DNA of 64,000 bases from Pedobacter sp. KBW06 (GCF_003852525.1 NZ_QAJL01000005.1:284853-348852); one strand, 5' to 3'; positions 28,501 to 35,635 are shown, counted from the first letter of the stretch. The notes: generated by a model from the sequence alone, not told the origin. Numbers and translations: made by a program.

Positions 28501-28969
28501 GCAGGGTAAGTGATCCGACTGCAGCATAATCCAGATCTGCAGAAGTTTCTCCCGCCGCTACGGTATAGGTGAAGCTCAGGGTTTCCGTTCCTGATCCGGA
28601 AGCATAAAAGGCTTTTCCGCCACTATTTAAGGCAAGTTCAGGAATACCTGTTACCACAACGGGTTGATTAAAAGTGACCGTTACGACAACTACTCCTCCT
28701 TCTTTATACAGAAGAACGGTATTCGGGGAGTTTACATCTGTTACATTGAAGAACAGTAAGGTCTGATGTAAACCCTGTGTGAGCCTGGGGTTCGAACCTA
28801 TGGTGGCAATCACTGGTTCGCCGACGGTAAAGCCCATGGTATTTCCACCGGGCAGTGCCAGGCTGCCACCAGCGGCACTCGTCGTATGGCTAGTCGCGGA
28901 TTGAGCATTTGCAGTTAAGCCAGCCAATATCGCGACCCATAACAATATAATTGTTTTAAGGTATCTCAT
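19532..28969 (-). CDS. Giant Ig-repeat surface protein (3145 aa) with gliding-motility-type C-terminal domain
   Basis: The signal peptide ends near LTANAQS. After an N-terminal domain come eight Ig-like units with TGTAEAGATV.LYDTDG alternating with seven units carrying VPQLKSGETATITFTFSEDPG (about residues 193-1740; 206-residue period). A related Ig unit follows, then five 100-residue units (VPTLSAVNI...GHTVTPTAAGNNW, about 1843-2343), a fibronectin III domain (about 2343-2435) and MBG-like domains (about 2435-2770). A cadherin-like domain ending LTDVNEIP, Ig/PKD-like domains and a CHU_C-type C-terminal domain (from about 3057: ILSPNGDGFNDKW, ending in GFITVIREN) complete it. CHU_C-type tails direct export through the T9SS, usually with a PorP/SprF partner, present next door. 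Probably an adhesin or gliding-type surface protein. Confidence 0.9.
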   Translation of the reverse strand: MRYLKTIILLWVAILAGLTANAQSATSHTTSAAGGSLALPGGNTMGFTVGEPVIATIGSNPRLTQGLHQTLLFFNVTDVNSPNTVLLYKEGGVVVVTVTFNQPVVVTGIPELALNSGGKAFYASGSGTETLSFTYTVAAGETSADLDYAAVGSLTLPGGATIQNGLGADAPLTLPAPGTPGSLGANKDFVIDTTAPNAPSTPVLASASDSGIPGDNTTNVTLPVFTGTAEAGSTVTLYDTDGTTVLGTGVATGGNWSITSTALIEAVHTITAKATDPAGNVSVASAALAVTIDLTAPTLIITSNVPQLKSGETATITFTFSEDPGTTFAWDGTTGDVVVTGGTLGAISGTGLTRTATFTPTAATNAGTASITVAAATYTDIAGNNGGAGTTPALTFDTSDPAAPSTPVLASATDAGPSNTDNITNQTTHTFSGTAEAGATVRLYDTDGTTVLGTGIATGGNWIISASPLTAGIHNITAKATDAAGNEGVASGVLVMTIDLTAPTLIITSNVPQLKSGETATITFTFSEDPSTTFTWDGTTGDVVVTGGTLGAISGTGLTRTATFTPTAATNAGTASITVAAATYTDIAGNNGGAGTTPALTFDTSDPAAPSTPVLASATDAGPSNTDNITNQTTHTFSGTAEAGATVRLYDTDGTTVLGTGIATGGNWIISASPLTAGIHNITAKATDAAGNEGIASGVLVMTIDLTAPTLAITSSVPQLKTGETATITFTFSEDPGTTFAWDGTTGDVVVTGGTLGAISGSGLTRTATFTPTAATNAGTVSITVAAATYTDVAGNNGGAGTTPALTFDTSNPLAPSAPVLATASDNGFSNTDNITNVVTPVFTGTAEAGSTVNLYDTDGVTVIGTGIATGGNWSINASTLAPGIHTVTATATDAAGNVSPLSTGLAVTIDTTSPTLAITSDVPQLKSGETATITFTFSEDPGTTFAWDGTIGDIVVTGGTLGAISGTGLTRTATFTPTAATNAGTVSITVAAATYTDIAGNNGGAGTTPALTFDTSNPAAPSAPVLATASDNGFSNTDNITNVTTPVFTGTAEAGATVNLYDTDGVTVIGTGIATGGNWSITASTLTPGVHTVTAKATDLAGNVSVASTGLAVTIDTTSPTLAITSDVPQLKSGETATITFTFSEDPGTTFAWNGTAGDVVVTGGTLGAISGTGLTRNATFTPTAGTNGGTASITVAAATYTDIAGNNGGAGTTPALTFDTSNPNAPSAPVLAAASDSGVSNSDNITNVITPQFTGTAEAGATVMLYDTDGITMIGSGIATGGNWSITAVTLTPGVHTITATATDAAGNVSPASTGLAVTIDTTSPTLAITSDVPQLKTGETATITFTFSEDPGTTFAWDGTTGDVVVTGGTLGAISGAGLTRTATFTPTAGTNAGTVSITVAAATYTDAAGNNGGAGTTPPLTFDTSNPNAPSAPVLASASDAGFSNTDNITNVTTPVFTGTAEAGATVTLYDTDGITVLGTGIATGGNWSITATTLTPGVHTLTATATDAAGNVSPASTGLAVTIDTTSPTLAITSDVPQLKSGETATITFTFSEDPGTTFAWDGTTGDVVVSGGTLAAISGTGLTRTATFTPTAGTNAGTASITVPGATYTDIAGNNGGAGTTPALTFDTSNPAAPSAPVLATASDSGASNSDNITNVITPVFTGTAEAGATVTLYDTDGTTVIGTGIATGGNWSITASTLAPGVHTVTATATDAAGNVSPVSTGLAVTIDTSIPVISSIALADPNPTLATSVTYTVTFSERVSNVEVTDFSLATTGGTAGTIAGVSTSDFTVYTITVNAITGSGTIGLNLNNSGTGIIDVAGNDIATGLTGDFYTFDHTVPTLSAVNIASDNSNPLFAKVGNTATLTFTASETLQTPVVTIAGHAVTPTAAGNNWTATYTFTSTDTEGLVAYNIAFTDLIGNAGVPVSTGTGSVTFDRTTPTLSAVNIASDNANPVLGKVGNSISLTFTASESLQVPVVTIAGHTVIPTAAGNNWTATYTLASTDTEGLIAYNIAFSDLAGNAGTPVATGTGSVTFDQSMPTLSAVEISSNNAIPFLAIVGNTATLTFTSSEPLLTPVVTIAGHTVVPTASGNNWTATYTFTSADPDGPVAYNIAFSDLSGNAGTPVSTGSGSVTLDKSVPTLSAVNIVSDHANPTLAKVGNTATLTFTSSEVLQTPEVTIAGHTVTPTAAGNNWTATYTFTSSDPEGLVAYNIAFSDMAGNAGTPVSTGTGSVTFDRTVPTLSAVNIVSDYSVPTLAKTGNTATLTFTASETLQTPVVTIAGHVVTPTAAGNNWTAAYTFTSTDPEGLVAYNITFSDVTGNAGTPVSTGTGSVTFDRTAPAIPSGLAAVSGDTQIVLNWTANTETDLAKYRILYGTSPNPTTFLADVPAGTTTFTNVGLTNGTTYYYRIQAIDQADNASTLSADVSAIPKASQSISFIAIAAKTYGDPSFTLGSANSSAGLPVTYTATDPSIVSIAGNVATILKAGSTTITASQPGNAFFNAAPNVQQSLTVNTRTLTIVNNSLSKVYGNVLTNTDLTGTITGVQSGDNITLTRTSAGIAATASAGTYPIVGTLADPDGKLSNYTVNNPDGILTVTQKTLTIAASNLSKFYGTATVFTGTEFTATGLTNGNTVTSLSLSSTGAAATASVAGSDYDIIPSAAVGTGLSNYSIVYTNGKLTVNKKGLIITADAKEKFFGAANPAFTASYLGLANGETNSVLTTQPIFSTTATTSSPVGTYDINVSGAVADNYAISYQKGTLTVKTDAVTDISLAAVPLYENTAAGASAGTLSSTSDNPAATFTYSLVSGTGSTDNASFSISGNQLLSTASLDFETKAVYKVRVRSTTQNNTSLDKELTINLTDVNEIPTLTAIGDQTLCATSAAQTVALAGISAGPETGQTTTLSVSSTNSALFQSLTASGSGATGTLSYTLRSGASGTATVTVMVKDNGGTANGGVDTYTRSFQITVNAAPIVSISSNKGTQVSKGDVVTLTATGGTTYVWANSAGILSGQNTAVLTVRPRETTTYTVTATNANGCSQSQTFTLGILDDLALIKGTNILSPNGDGFNDKWIIDNIDFYPNNEVKVFDKAGRILYNKKGYDNSWEGTVDGRPLDEGTYYYIIDFGTNRLKFRGFITVIREN
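21942..23443 (-). repeat. Five tandem 300-bp repeats inside the 3145-residue gene
   Basis: The motif for GHTVTPTAAGNNWTATYTF recurs every 300 bases (near 22075, 22375, 22675, 22975 and 23275). Each unit encodes 100 residues from VPTLSAV to GTGSVTFDRT. Units differ from each other by scattered substitutions, so they are older than the most similar 618-bp units. Confidence 0.9.
23755..28395 (-). repeat. 618-bp tandem repeat array inside the 3145-residue gene
   Basis: Equivalent positions recur at exact 618-base steps (23739, 24357, 24975, 25593, 26211, 26829, 27447, 28065). Each unit encodes 206 residues, two Ig-like domains. There are eight copies of the ATGGNW-bearing domain and seven of the VPQLK-bearing domain. 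The units at about 26829-27446 and 27447-28064 are almost identical base by base, a sign of recent duplication. Such arrays expand and contract by recombination. Confidence 0.95.
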
Positions 28970-29000
28970 GATGATAAGTTTAATGAACAGCTGTACTTAT

Positions 29001-30215
29001 TTACTCAATGCTTAATCCGGCACTGGCATAGCCAGCTGTGGTAGTTATCAGACTTATTCCTGCAGCTTGAGTAGAGAACACCAATAAAAAGCGGGTTTGA
29101 GCAGTTACGGGAATATTAAGTCCTGTTGTAATTCCATTGGATATGGCACCGATACTGATGATACCTGATAAAGAAGGGGCTAAAGTAACTGTTGCTCCCG
29201 GAACAGCAGTAAAACTGTTGTCTGGGGAAGTGCTGGAATAAAGCTGAGCAGTGATAGTTACCGTGGAGCCGATCAGCGATAATGCCGCTGTAGTACTAAA
29301 GTAAGCAGTCATACTTTTTATCGTTCCGCTTCTTGGCATAGAAAAGGCAAAGTTTAAAAGTGTACCTGCGGCTCCGGTGAGGTCAATTGTTGAACCTAAA
29401 ATCGAAACACTGGGTGCACTGCTGCCAAAGCCGACAAAACTCGGTGTACCCGCAAGACCACCGGCGATGGTGGTGAGTGCCACAGGAATACCTGAGGCGA
29501 AAGGAATAATCGCACCGCCGTTAGAACCGCCGGATGCATCATTGGCATCGGTAAGTCTTACCCATGAACCTGTTTTTGAATAATAGAAACCCTTAGGTGC
29601 GTTGGTTTGGTAAACCAGTAAGCCATCACTTGGTGAGGAGATTGCAGCAGCAGAGGCAACCCTTGGGATCAGGATTCCTTTAGTGGTAGACCAAATGTCC
29701 AATACCGCATCATTTGCGGGGAATGTACCCGATCCGGGACCGATTCCGACACCGCCAACGTTGTTGTTCAGGATGTTTGCGCCCGCAGCTGTCCAGCGGT
29801 TATCGTTGCTGGTGATTGCAGTGGAAGCATTTAAAGCATAAGGAACGCTCACCAGTTCTACTGTACCTACTAAAACGTAAGCAGAACCTCCGGAGATATC
29901 CGCTTCAATTTTAAGGTATTTGTTGCCGGTAGCCCAGGGAATAAGGGCAAATGTACCCGTCACCACTGTTCCTGTTCCGATTTGCAGATTGACCAAACCA
30001 AAGGGATTGGTGGTGGGCAACTGGGTCTCGGTATAGATTGCGGCACCAACCGGTCCGTTTTGCACCGTAAGGCGCATTCCTACTGCCTGATTGGGTACAG
30101 GCAGTCCGGTAGCATTCCGGATCACCGCCTGATAATTAATTTTTTGTGGGACTTGTGCGAAACTGTTAAGCACAAATAAAAATAACACCAATAGAGTAAA
30201 AGTTACTTTTTTCAT
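29001..30215 (-). CDS. Secreted protein with exosporium BclB-type C-terminal domain
   Basis: A 404-residue protein with a signal peptide (to about NSFAQ). Residues 20-130 form a beta-sandwich common in secreted Bacteroidota proteins (KINYQAVIRNATGLPVPNQ). A middle part resembles Bacteroidota tail-fibre-like proteins (KGILIPRV, SPSDGLLVYQTNAPKGFYY). From about residue 236 to the end, the sequence (IPFASGIPVALTTIAGG, FGSSAPSVSILG, GTLLNFAFSMPRSGTI, ending AGYASAGLSIE) matches my memory of the BclB-related exosporium C-terminal domain of Bacillus and relatives, a trimeric jelly-roll-like fold. It is 31 bases upstream of the Ig-repeat giant, so probably the first gene of a three-gene operon. Role unknown; a surface lectin-like or trimerising head is possible. 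Confidence 0.8.
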   Translation of the reverse strand: MKKVTFTLLVLFLFVLNSFAQVPQKINYQAVIRNATGLPVPNQAVGMRLTVQNGPVGAAIYTETQLPTTNPFGLVNLQIGTGTVVTGTFALIPWATGNKYLKIEADISGGSAYVLVGTVELVSVPYALNASTAITSNDNRWTAAGANILNNNVGGVGIGPGSGTFPANDAVLDIWSTTKGILIPRVASAAAISSPSDGLLVYQTNAPKGFYYSKTGSWVRLTDANDASGGSNGGAIIPFASGIPVALTTIAGGLAGTPSFVGFGSSAPSVSILGSTIDLTGAAGTLLNFAFSMPRSGTIKSMTAYFSTTAALSLIGSTVTITAQLYSSTSPDNSFTAVPGATVTLAPSLSGIISIGAISNGITTGLNIPVTAQTRFLLVFSTQAAGISLITTTAGYASAGLSIE

Positions 30216-30291
30216 AAATGAGCGAATAAAAGGTAATTAATTTAGATATGTATGATTTACTGTTGTTCAGGAGTGGTTCAGTATTTCAACT

Positions 30292-30311
30292 AATTCAGGA
30301 ATGACTGAATT
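30292..30311. promoter_or_regulatory. Palindrome AATTCAG-N6-CTGAATT upstream of the BclB-like operon
   Basis: Perfect 7-bp inverted repeat (30292-30298 and 30305-30311) with spacer GAATGA, 77 bases upstream of the ATG at 30215 (minus strand). It looks like an operator. No exact Bacteroidota -7 element was seen nearby. Confidence 0.4.
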
Positions 30312-30428
30312 GAGATAGCTCGAGAGATCGCACGTTTCGTATATAAAGTTATCAGGCTTATTATACTAAAAGCCCGTTTTTGACGTTACAGTTGTCTAAC
30401 CATTCAATAGTTGTAAAAAATACAGCCC

Positions 30429-31601
30429 TTAAGAGACCTTCTTCCGGGAGAAATAAGCAGTGGGCATGATGCCCGTTTCTTTTTTAAAGGCATTGTAAAA
30501 AGTGGCTACACTTTTAAAGCCACACTCATGAGCAATAGACTCAATCGTCATTCTTTGTGCTTTGATGGGATATTGTTCAATGAAGGATTGAATCCTGTAT
30601 TCGTTGATCCAGTCGCGAAAATTCTTCCCGATCAGGTTATTGAGGACAAAGGAGCAGTGGTGCACAGGGATGTTAAGGGCTCCGGCCAGATCTACGATCT
30701 GAAAGTCTTCCAGAAGGTATGGTTTATTCTTTTCCATCACTTCCTTCATCGCATTCGAGTAGTTTACCAGCTGATCCGGCAAAAGGCTTACCTTTTTTGG
30801 CGTGTTTACCAGGGCCGGAACTTCCGGTTTGATTTCTTTATCCTGCATATCCAGGTTAACAGAAACAAAAAGGTAACCATAGAACAACCTTGGCTGGTGC
30901 AATACAAAAACCATGATGACTAAAAGCAGGGTCCCATTGAGCGTAATGAATATGGTATTGATATAAGGCGCATCCATATTCCAGAAAATAAGTGGAATAA
31001 AGCCTGCCAGTTGGAAGAATGTACCCGTCTTAAGGAAAAACAACAACCAGTTTCTACCGGAATGGCCTGAGTTTTTATCAAGGATGTTTGATTTTAACAC
31101 GGCATGCCAGGTAGACAAAAGATAGGCCAGCACCAGAACAGGTCTCAGCAGGGAGTAGAATGAAGCAGAAAACAATCCTGTTCTTTCGGTAATAAACAGC
31201 TGCTTATTTTCTTCAATCTGTGCAGCTATTGAGGCCCAGTTGATCGCAAGGCTTGAATTCCAGGGAAATAAATGGACAAGGACGAGAATTGCCGGAATAA
31301 AATGTAACCATTGAAGTTTACGGAGCCGCTGGTTCCCCTGGATGAAATTGGTGGTATAGAGATAAAAACAAGCCGGGGCTACGTACCATAGCGGTGTAAA
31401 TAACTGATATAAGACGGGATATATGTCCTTCTGATTAGAATGGATCAGTAAAGAGATCAGGACCTGCCCAAACTTCGAAAGGAAAAGAAGGGCAAGCAAA
31501 TAGTTTAACAGCTTAATCCCCCTTTTTGCGAAAAACAAATGCAGGGAAAAGAGGAGGAGAAAGAAACAGCCAATACTGGTAAAAAACAAAGAGAGCGTCA
31601 T
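30429..31601 (-). CDS. AraC-family regulator with N-terminal membrane domain
   Basis: A 390-residue protein. The first 240 residues hold about seven hydrophobic segments, such as the opening LSLFFTSIGCFFLLLFSLHLFF and later WYVAPACFYLYTTNF. A linker with charged residues follows (about 250-290), then a C-terminal AraC-type DNA-binding domain (about 295-385) with the second HTH TIESIAHECGFKSVATFYNAFKKETG and the GIMPTAYF ending. Membrane AraC regulators of this type are common in Bacteroidota and may sense envelope signals. It lies on the same strand, upstream of the BclB-like operon with a 213-base gap, so it might control that operon; this is inference from position only. Confidence 0.9.
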   Translation of the reverse strand: MTLSLFFTSIGCFFLLLFSLHLFFAKRGIKLLNYLLALLFLSKFGQVLISLLIHSNQKDIYPVLYQLFTPLWYVAPACFYLYTTNFIQGNQRLRKLQWLHFIPAILVLVHLFPWNSSLAINWASIAAQIEENKQLFITERTGLFSASFYSLLRPVLVLAYLLSTWHAVLKSNILDKNSGHSGRNWLLFFLKTGTFFQLAGFIPLIFWNMDAPYINTIFITLNGTLLLVIMVFVLHQPRLFYGYLFVSVNLDMQDKEIKPEVPALVNTPKKVSLLPDQLVNYSNAMKEVMEKNKPYLLEDFQIVDLAGALNIPVHHCSFVLNNLIGKNFRDWINEYRIQSFIEQYPIKAQRMTIESIAHECGFKSVATFYNAFKKETGIMPTAYFSRKKVS

Positions 31602-32061
31602 ATTAAGAGAGAGTAGGTAATTAAAGATAACTCTTTTTATTCCAGAATAACGATATTATCGATCTGATCTATTTTGAATTTCGCTTTTGTAGAATAAAGA
31701 TTAGTTTCTTCATTTTTAAATACGAACAATCGGCGTTTTCTATAATGTTCACTAATAGTTCATAAATGTTAATTTAATTCGGATTTAGCTGCCTATTCGG
31801 CTTTGATTTAACTTATGCGATTTTATACGATCAGTTATCTGTCAGGTAAGATGAACAAAATGAACAAATTAAATTCTGATTACGCGGAAAAAAAGGCCGG
31901 CAGGACGAAGTAAAAAGCATTTCGTACAACGGTTGTGCGTTTAATACATTTCGTTGTTTTTTGCATGGACAAAATGAGTGATTTAGTTCTTATAACTGAA
32001 TTTATTACCTAACTTACCACATGGTTTTGGCACGAAGTTAAAGCATCATATCAGCTGGGTT
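31602..32061. other. 460-base intergenic region between divergent genes
   Basis: AT-rich and without a supported gene. It should carry the promoters of the AraC-type gene (minus) and the 32062 gene (plus). Visible elements: a short palindrome CGATATTATCG near 31650, and an imperfect inverted repeat CGTACAAC-G-GTTGTGCG at 31923-31939 with one mismatch. TAATACATTTCG near 31942 is a near match to the -7 box. No RNA gene was recognised. Confidence 0.4.
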
Positions 32062-32496
32062 ATGCGCGCAAATTTAACACGGGAGGATTTCGAAGAATGG
32101 CTATTTGCAATGTCAGATAAGCTGGAAGAGTTTGCTGTTTTTTTTGAACAGGAAACGAGTAAAAAACTCAGTTACAGCCCACAGTCCATCAATGACGTAG
32201 AAGAATGGCTGCTGATCAAATTCAGCTCCGGAGAGGAAATTCTAAAGGCAGAACATCAGTATACCTTAGATCTGGTGAGCCGTTATGTTGGGGAAACATT
32301 CCGGGAAAACCTGCGTGGGAAATGGGACATTGATCTTGAACATGAGCAGAATGTCTTTTATCACCTGCCGGTTGTTGTTGCCGATAAAGGATTCCCACCA
32401 ATTGCCCCGTATCCCTTAATTACCACGAGTGTAAGCAAGAGAGGGGGCAGTTATATTGGTGCGGTTCTTAACAATGCGTTAAGAGGAGGTAATTGA
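32062..32496 (+). CDS. Uncharacterised protein (144 aa)
   Basis: I do not recognise the family. It is a soluble alpha/beta protein without signal peptide or membrane segment. It has an acidic N-terminal helix (LTREDFEEWLFAMSDKLEEF), a middle part with SINDVEEWLLIKFSSG and ILKAEHQYTLDLVSRYVGETFRENL, then a beta-rich end with FPPIAPYPLITTSVSKRG. The shape recalls small SMI1/SUKH- or immunity-like proteins, but no diagnostic motif is visible. It is convergent with the 32501-33070 gene with a 4-base gap. Confidence 0.7.
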   Translation: MRANLTREDFEEWLFAMSDKLEEFAVFFEQETSKKLSYSPQSINDVEEWLLIKFSSGEEILKAEHQYTLDLVSRYVGETFRENLRGKWDIDLEHEQNVFYHLPVVVADKGFPPIAPYPLITTSVSKRGGSYIGAVLNNALRGGN

Positions 32497-32500
32497 GCTT

Positions 32501-33070
32501 TTAAAATTCGATGTCGCCGGCAACATCCCCGGTTCCGTTATTTGCAAAATGCTGGTTATATTTCTCTTTATAAGCGTCCTGCGTCCGGACATATTTTTGT
32601 GAATCGGCAGCAATGTCCTGATGAATCTGCTCATTCCATATAGAAGCAGCGATTTGAAAATCACCAATAGAGATTCCATATTGATCTGCAACCCAGCCAG
32701 CGCCGTCCAGACCGTGGTCATAAGCCACCTGCCTGGCCACTTCAAGTTCCTGATAAAAGTCTTTATCTGTTTTAATTTTCTCTACATAAGCTGTGGCTTC
32801 CGGAGAAAGCACCGCTTGCAGATTGCTGAATTTAGGATGCTGATCTGCGGTACCGAAATGCTGACCAAAAAGGGTAACAATTTGATAAGTAGCATCTTCC
32901 TTCATGCGCTCCTGCCAGCCCAGATTGGCTTCCTGCCATACCGGCATTGCTACACCCAGGGCTTTTGCGACCTGCTCTTCGCTCAGACCGCTTCCCATTT
33001 TTGCGCATGCAGCGCTGTAATCTTCTAAAGTAATACCCTGAATGGGTGCTAATAATGGATTCTCAGACAT
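32501..33070 (-). CDS. Uncharacterised protein (189 aa)
   Basis: Mostly helical soluble protein without signal peptide: SENPLLAPIQGITLEDYSAACAKMGSG, then EEQVAKALGVAMPVWQEANLGWQERMKED, a middle part with HFGTADQHPKFSN and a C-terminal IASIW-like helix, ending in acidic GDVAGDIEF. The repeated pattern (gly-L-E-D-Y-S-A-A / I-G-D-F-Q-I-A-A with a Trp helix) suggests two related helical halves. Similar stand-alone proteins are known in Bacteroidota as families of unknown function. It is followed upstream by the 33097-33537 gene at 26 bases, likely one operon. Confidence 0.75.
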   Translation of the reverse strand: MSENPLLAPIQGITLEDYSAACAKMGSGLSEEQVAKALGVAMPVWQEANLGWQERMKEDATYQIVTLFGQHFGTADQHPKFSNLQAVLSPEATAYVEKIKTDKDFYQELEVARQVAYDHGLDGAGWVADQYGISIGDFQIAASIWNEQIHQDIAADSQKYVRTQDAYKEKYNQHFANNGTGDVAGDIEF

Positions 33071-33096
33071 GTTTTTTATAGTTAGTAGTGATTAAT

Positions 33097-33537
33097 TTAT
33101 ATTGTTCCTTCCACAGCTCTTAACTTGGCAATTCCTTCATTTATTTTGCCTTCAAATTGATGATGACGCTCAAAACAAGCCATTTGAAAGCGATAAAGCC
33201 GATGGTGATACTTACGTCCGGAGCTGGAAATTAAATCAGGCAGGGTAATCCTTGAAGTATAGATAAAGGGAATAATATGGGCTTCTTTTGCTGCTATGGC
33301 TTTCTGCCGGATCTGGTTAACCTGTCCGATTAATCCACTGAGCATACAGCTGTGCGAACGCTTATAAGGATCGCTGTCCTCATTAAATACGGCACTAAGT
33401 TCGGGAAGCGCGTCGGAACACAACTGCTGGAGGCGCATTTCCAGTTTGTCCAGAAAGACAAACCATTTTTCTTCCGTCCGGCTGATCTCTTCCAGCAAAG
33501 CAGGGTTGTCATATTTATTTTTAAAAAAACCAAACAT
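33097..33537 (-). CDS. Uncharacterised helical protein (146 aa)
   Basis: I chose the ATG at 33537 (MFGFFKNKYDNPALLEEIS); the frame stays open for 44 codons upstream but that stretch is low-quality (Pro/Gly/Arg-rich) and overlaps the likely promoter. The protein is largely alpha-helical with charged heptad-like segments (LLEEISRTEEKWFVFLDKLEMRLQQL; IGQVNQIRQKAIAAKEAHII) and two Cys. No domain recognised. It precedes the 32501-33070 gene on the same strand by 26 bases, so the two probably work together. Confidence 0.65.
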   Translation of the reverse strand: MFGFFKNKYDNPALLEEISRTEEKWFVFLDKLEMRLQQLCSDALPELSAVFNEDSDPYKRSHSCMLSGLIGQVNQIRQKAIAAKEAHIIPFIYTSRITLPDLISSSGRKYHHRLYRFQMACFERHHQFEGKINEGIAKLRAVEGTI

Positions 33538-33766
33538 TAGCGCTGCATTATTGATTTCCGGTTTTAAAAAGCCACCACCAGGTAGGGGCCTGGCGGCAGC
33601 AAAGGGGGTATACCATAAAGGTCTTATTCTTCCATGATGATTTCGCAAGGTTGCTATCCTACATAGCATCTACCAACGAAGGGATTCTCGACTACAATAT
33701 GTCTACAGGTTTTCAAGATGTTTACATTTTGCATCGATTCTGATCAATTTGTAGTAATTTCAGGAT

Positions 33767-35635
33767 ATGAAATCCTCCCTGTTCAAACTATTTATTTGCA
33801 GTTTTCTTTGTTTACTGATGCTTAATGCTTCTGCCCAGTCTGTCTTATCAGACAGCTTAAAGACCGCCCTGAATGTACCCTCTATCACTCCTGAGGAAAA
33901 AGCAAGGTTACTGACCCGTTTGTCGGAAGTTTACCGGTTAAATAAAGACGATGAGGCGGGGATAAGAACCGGGAAAGAAAGTGTCCGCTTCGCATTGAAG
34001 AACCGCAATTATACAGAGGCCGTAAAAGCTCAGGTGGTGCTCACAAATATATACGCCCTTACCCAGCAGTTTGCAGCGATGAAAACCGCTAGTGACTCCG
34101 CGATGGTCATCGCACGTCAGCACAACACTCCCGAAGCCATGGCCTATGCCTGGTATGGCCGGGTATTGTTCTACAAAGCCTTGTCCAATGCTGACGAAGT
34201 TGTAAAGCATTGCCAGCTGGGATTGAAAGCCCTGGAAAAACTAAACGATCCTTACCTCTCTGCCAAGATTTACTATCAGCTTTATGCGGTGAACTCAGGC
34301 TGGAACAATGTGGCCAAAGTCAATTTGTATGCCCGGAAATCAATGGAAAATGCACTGAAAGCCGAAGATTACAATGCCCTAAGCAATGCCTATACCGGCT
34401 TATCGGTGGCTTATGAATATAACTATGCGGCTTCGAAAAAGGCGGCAGATCTGGATAGTGTTTTGTTTTACCTGAATAGGTCGGAAGCACTTTATCAGCA
34501 ACATCCCGGCCGGGTAGCCGATCATACCTATGCCATTGCCTGTATCAATACGGCCAATTATTACCTTAAGTATTTCCCGGAAAGCGATCAACCGGCAAAA
34601 AACAACGGGATCCTATACGCAAATAAGGCAAGGAAGGTGATGGAGCATAGTTTGAGAAATCAGTCGATCATCGCCAATGGCCTGGGAATTTTGAGTGAGT
34701 ATGCCAGGAGGGAAGGAGATTTGGGATTGATGGAGACTTACCTTCTTCAGGCCTATGAGATCATGAAAACGGAAAAAGATCCAACGTATCATACCCTGAT
34801 CAATGTGGTGCAGGCACTGGCAGATGCGTATGAGAAGAAAGGAGAATATGCAAAAGCGCTGAGTTTTCAAAAACAGATTACGGAATATAACAATAAGAGT
34901 TTCGACAAAACACAGGCAACAAATGCCCAGAAGTTAGAAATCCAATACGATACGGAAAAAAAAAACAATGAAATGCTCGTACTGCGGGAACGGGAAAGCA
35001 GTCGGCATTTACAATCGGTTTTATATGGTTGTATTGCACTTGCTTCCCTCGTTGGCCTGATCTTTTTGTTCCGTTCCTACCATTTTAAACTGCGTTATTC
35101 CCTGCAGCTGGAAAAACAATTACAATTGGAAAAACAGGAATCCGATATGCAGGTAAAACTGGAAAAGGAAGCGCAGGCCCGACTGATCGCAGAGCAGCGG
35201 CTCATGGAAGCGGAGCAACAACAACTGAAGAAAGAAGTAATGGCCAATGTATTGCAACTGGACCATAAAAACCAGATGTTGCAGGACATTAAAACACAGT
35301 TAAATGGGGGTGAGCCGATCAACATGCAGAAAATACTCAGATCGGAATCGATGCTGGACCTCAACTTTGAACAGGCAAAATTACAGATCCAACAGGTACA
35401 TCCCGACTTTTTCCAGTTGTTAACGGAGCGCTCCCAACAAAAGCTGACGCCACTTGACCTAAGGTTTTGCGCCTGTCTGCACCTCAATATGGATACCCGT
35501 CAAATCGCACAGCTCATGCATGTAGAAGCCAAGAGTGTCCGGATGAGCCGTTACCGGATCAAACAAAAACTGGGGCTATCTAAGGAAGATGACCTCAATG
35601 CTTTCATTCAGCAACTCAGCAGGCAACCCTCTTAA
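33767..35635 (+). CDS. TPR membrane protein with C-terminal LuxR-like HTH
   Basis: A 622-residue protein with signal peptide (to about NASAQS). A periplasmic array of TPR-like helices covers about residues 25-400, and one membrane segment lies near 419-440 (LYGCIALASLVGLIFLF). A Gln/Glu-rich coiled coil (about 445-510) follows, then a cytoplasmic winged-helix/LuxR-like DNA-binding end (about 560-615) with LTPLDLRFCACLHLNMDTRQIAQLM and KSVRMSRYRIKQKLGL. This layout, periplasmic TPR sensor joined to a cytoplasmic HTH without kinase, is a Bacteroidota type of one-component transmembrane regulator. Target unknown; the CoiA-like gene lies downstream with its own promoter. Confidence 0.88.
   Translation: MKSSLFKLFICSFLCLLMLNASAQSVLSDSLKTALNVPSITPEEKARLLTRLSEVYRLNKDDEAGIRTGKESVRFALKNRNYTEAVKAQVVLTNIYALTQQFAAMKTASDSAMVIARQHNTPEAMAYAWYGRVLFYKALSNADEVVKHCQLGLKALEKLNDPYLSAKIYYQLYAVNSGWNNVAKVNLYARKSMENALKAEDYNALSNAYTGLSVAYEYNYAASKKAADLDSVLFYLNRSEALYQQHPGRVADHTYAIACINTANYYLKYFPESDQPAKNNGILYANKARKVMEHSLRNQSIIANGLGILSEYARREGDLGLMETYLLQAYEIMKTEKDPTYHTLINVVQALADAYEKKGEYAKALSFQKQITEYNNKSFDKTQATNAQKLEIQYDTEKKNNEMLVLRERESSRHLQSVLYGCIALASLVGLIFLFRSYHFKLRYSLQLEKQLQLEKQESDMQVKLEKEAQARLIAEQRLMEAEQQQLKKEVMANVLQLDHKNQMLQDIKTQLNGGEPINMQKILRSESMLDLNFEQAKLQIQQVHPDFFQLLTERSQQKLTPLDLRFCACLHLNMDTRQIAQLMHVEAKSVRMSRYRIKQKLGLSKEDDLNAFIQQLSRQPS

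Noticed and set aside
23739..28529. Series of plus-strand frames of 65-223 codons, evenly spaced, resembling repeated Val/Pro-rich proteins
   Set aside because: They are antisense to the 618-bp repeats of the 3145-residue gene and copy its period; no start signals or family features.
33538..33669. N-terminal extension of the 33097-33537 protein to an upstream ATG at 33669
   Set aside because: The added 44 residues are Pro/Arg/Gly-rich and unlike the helical body; MFGFFKNKYD at 33537 is a natural start.
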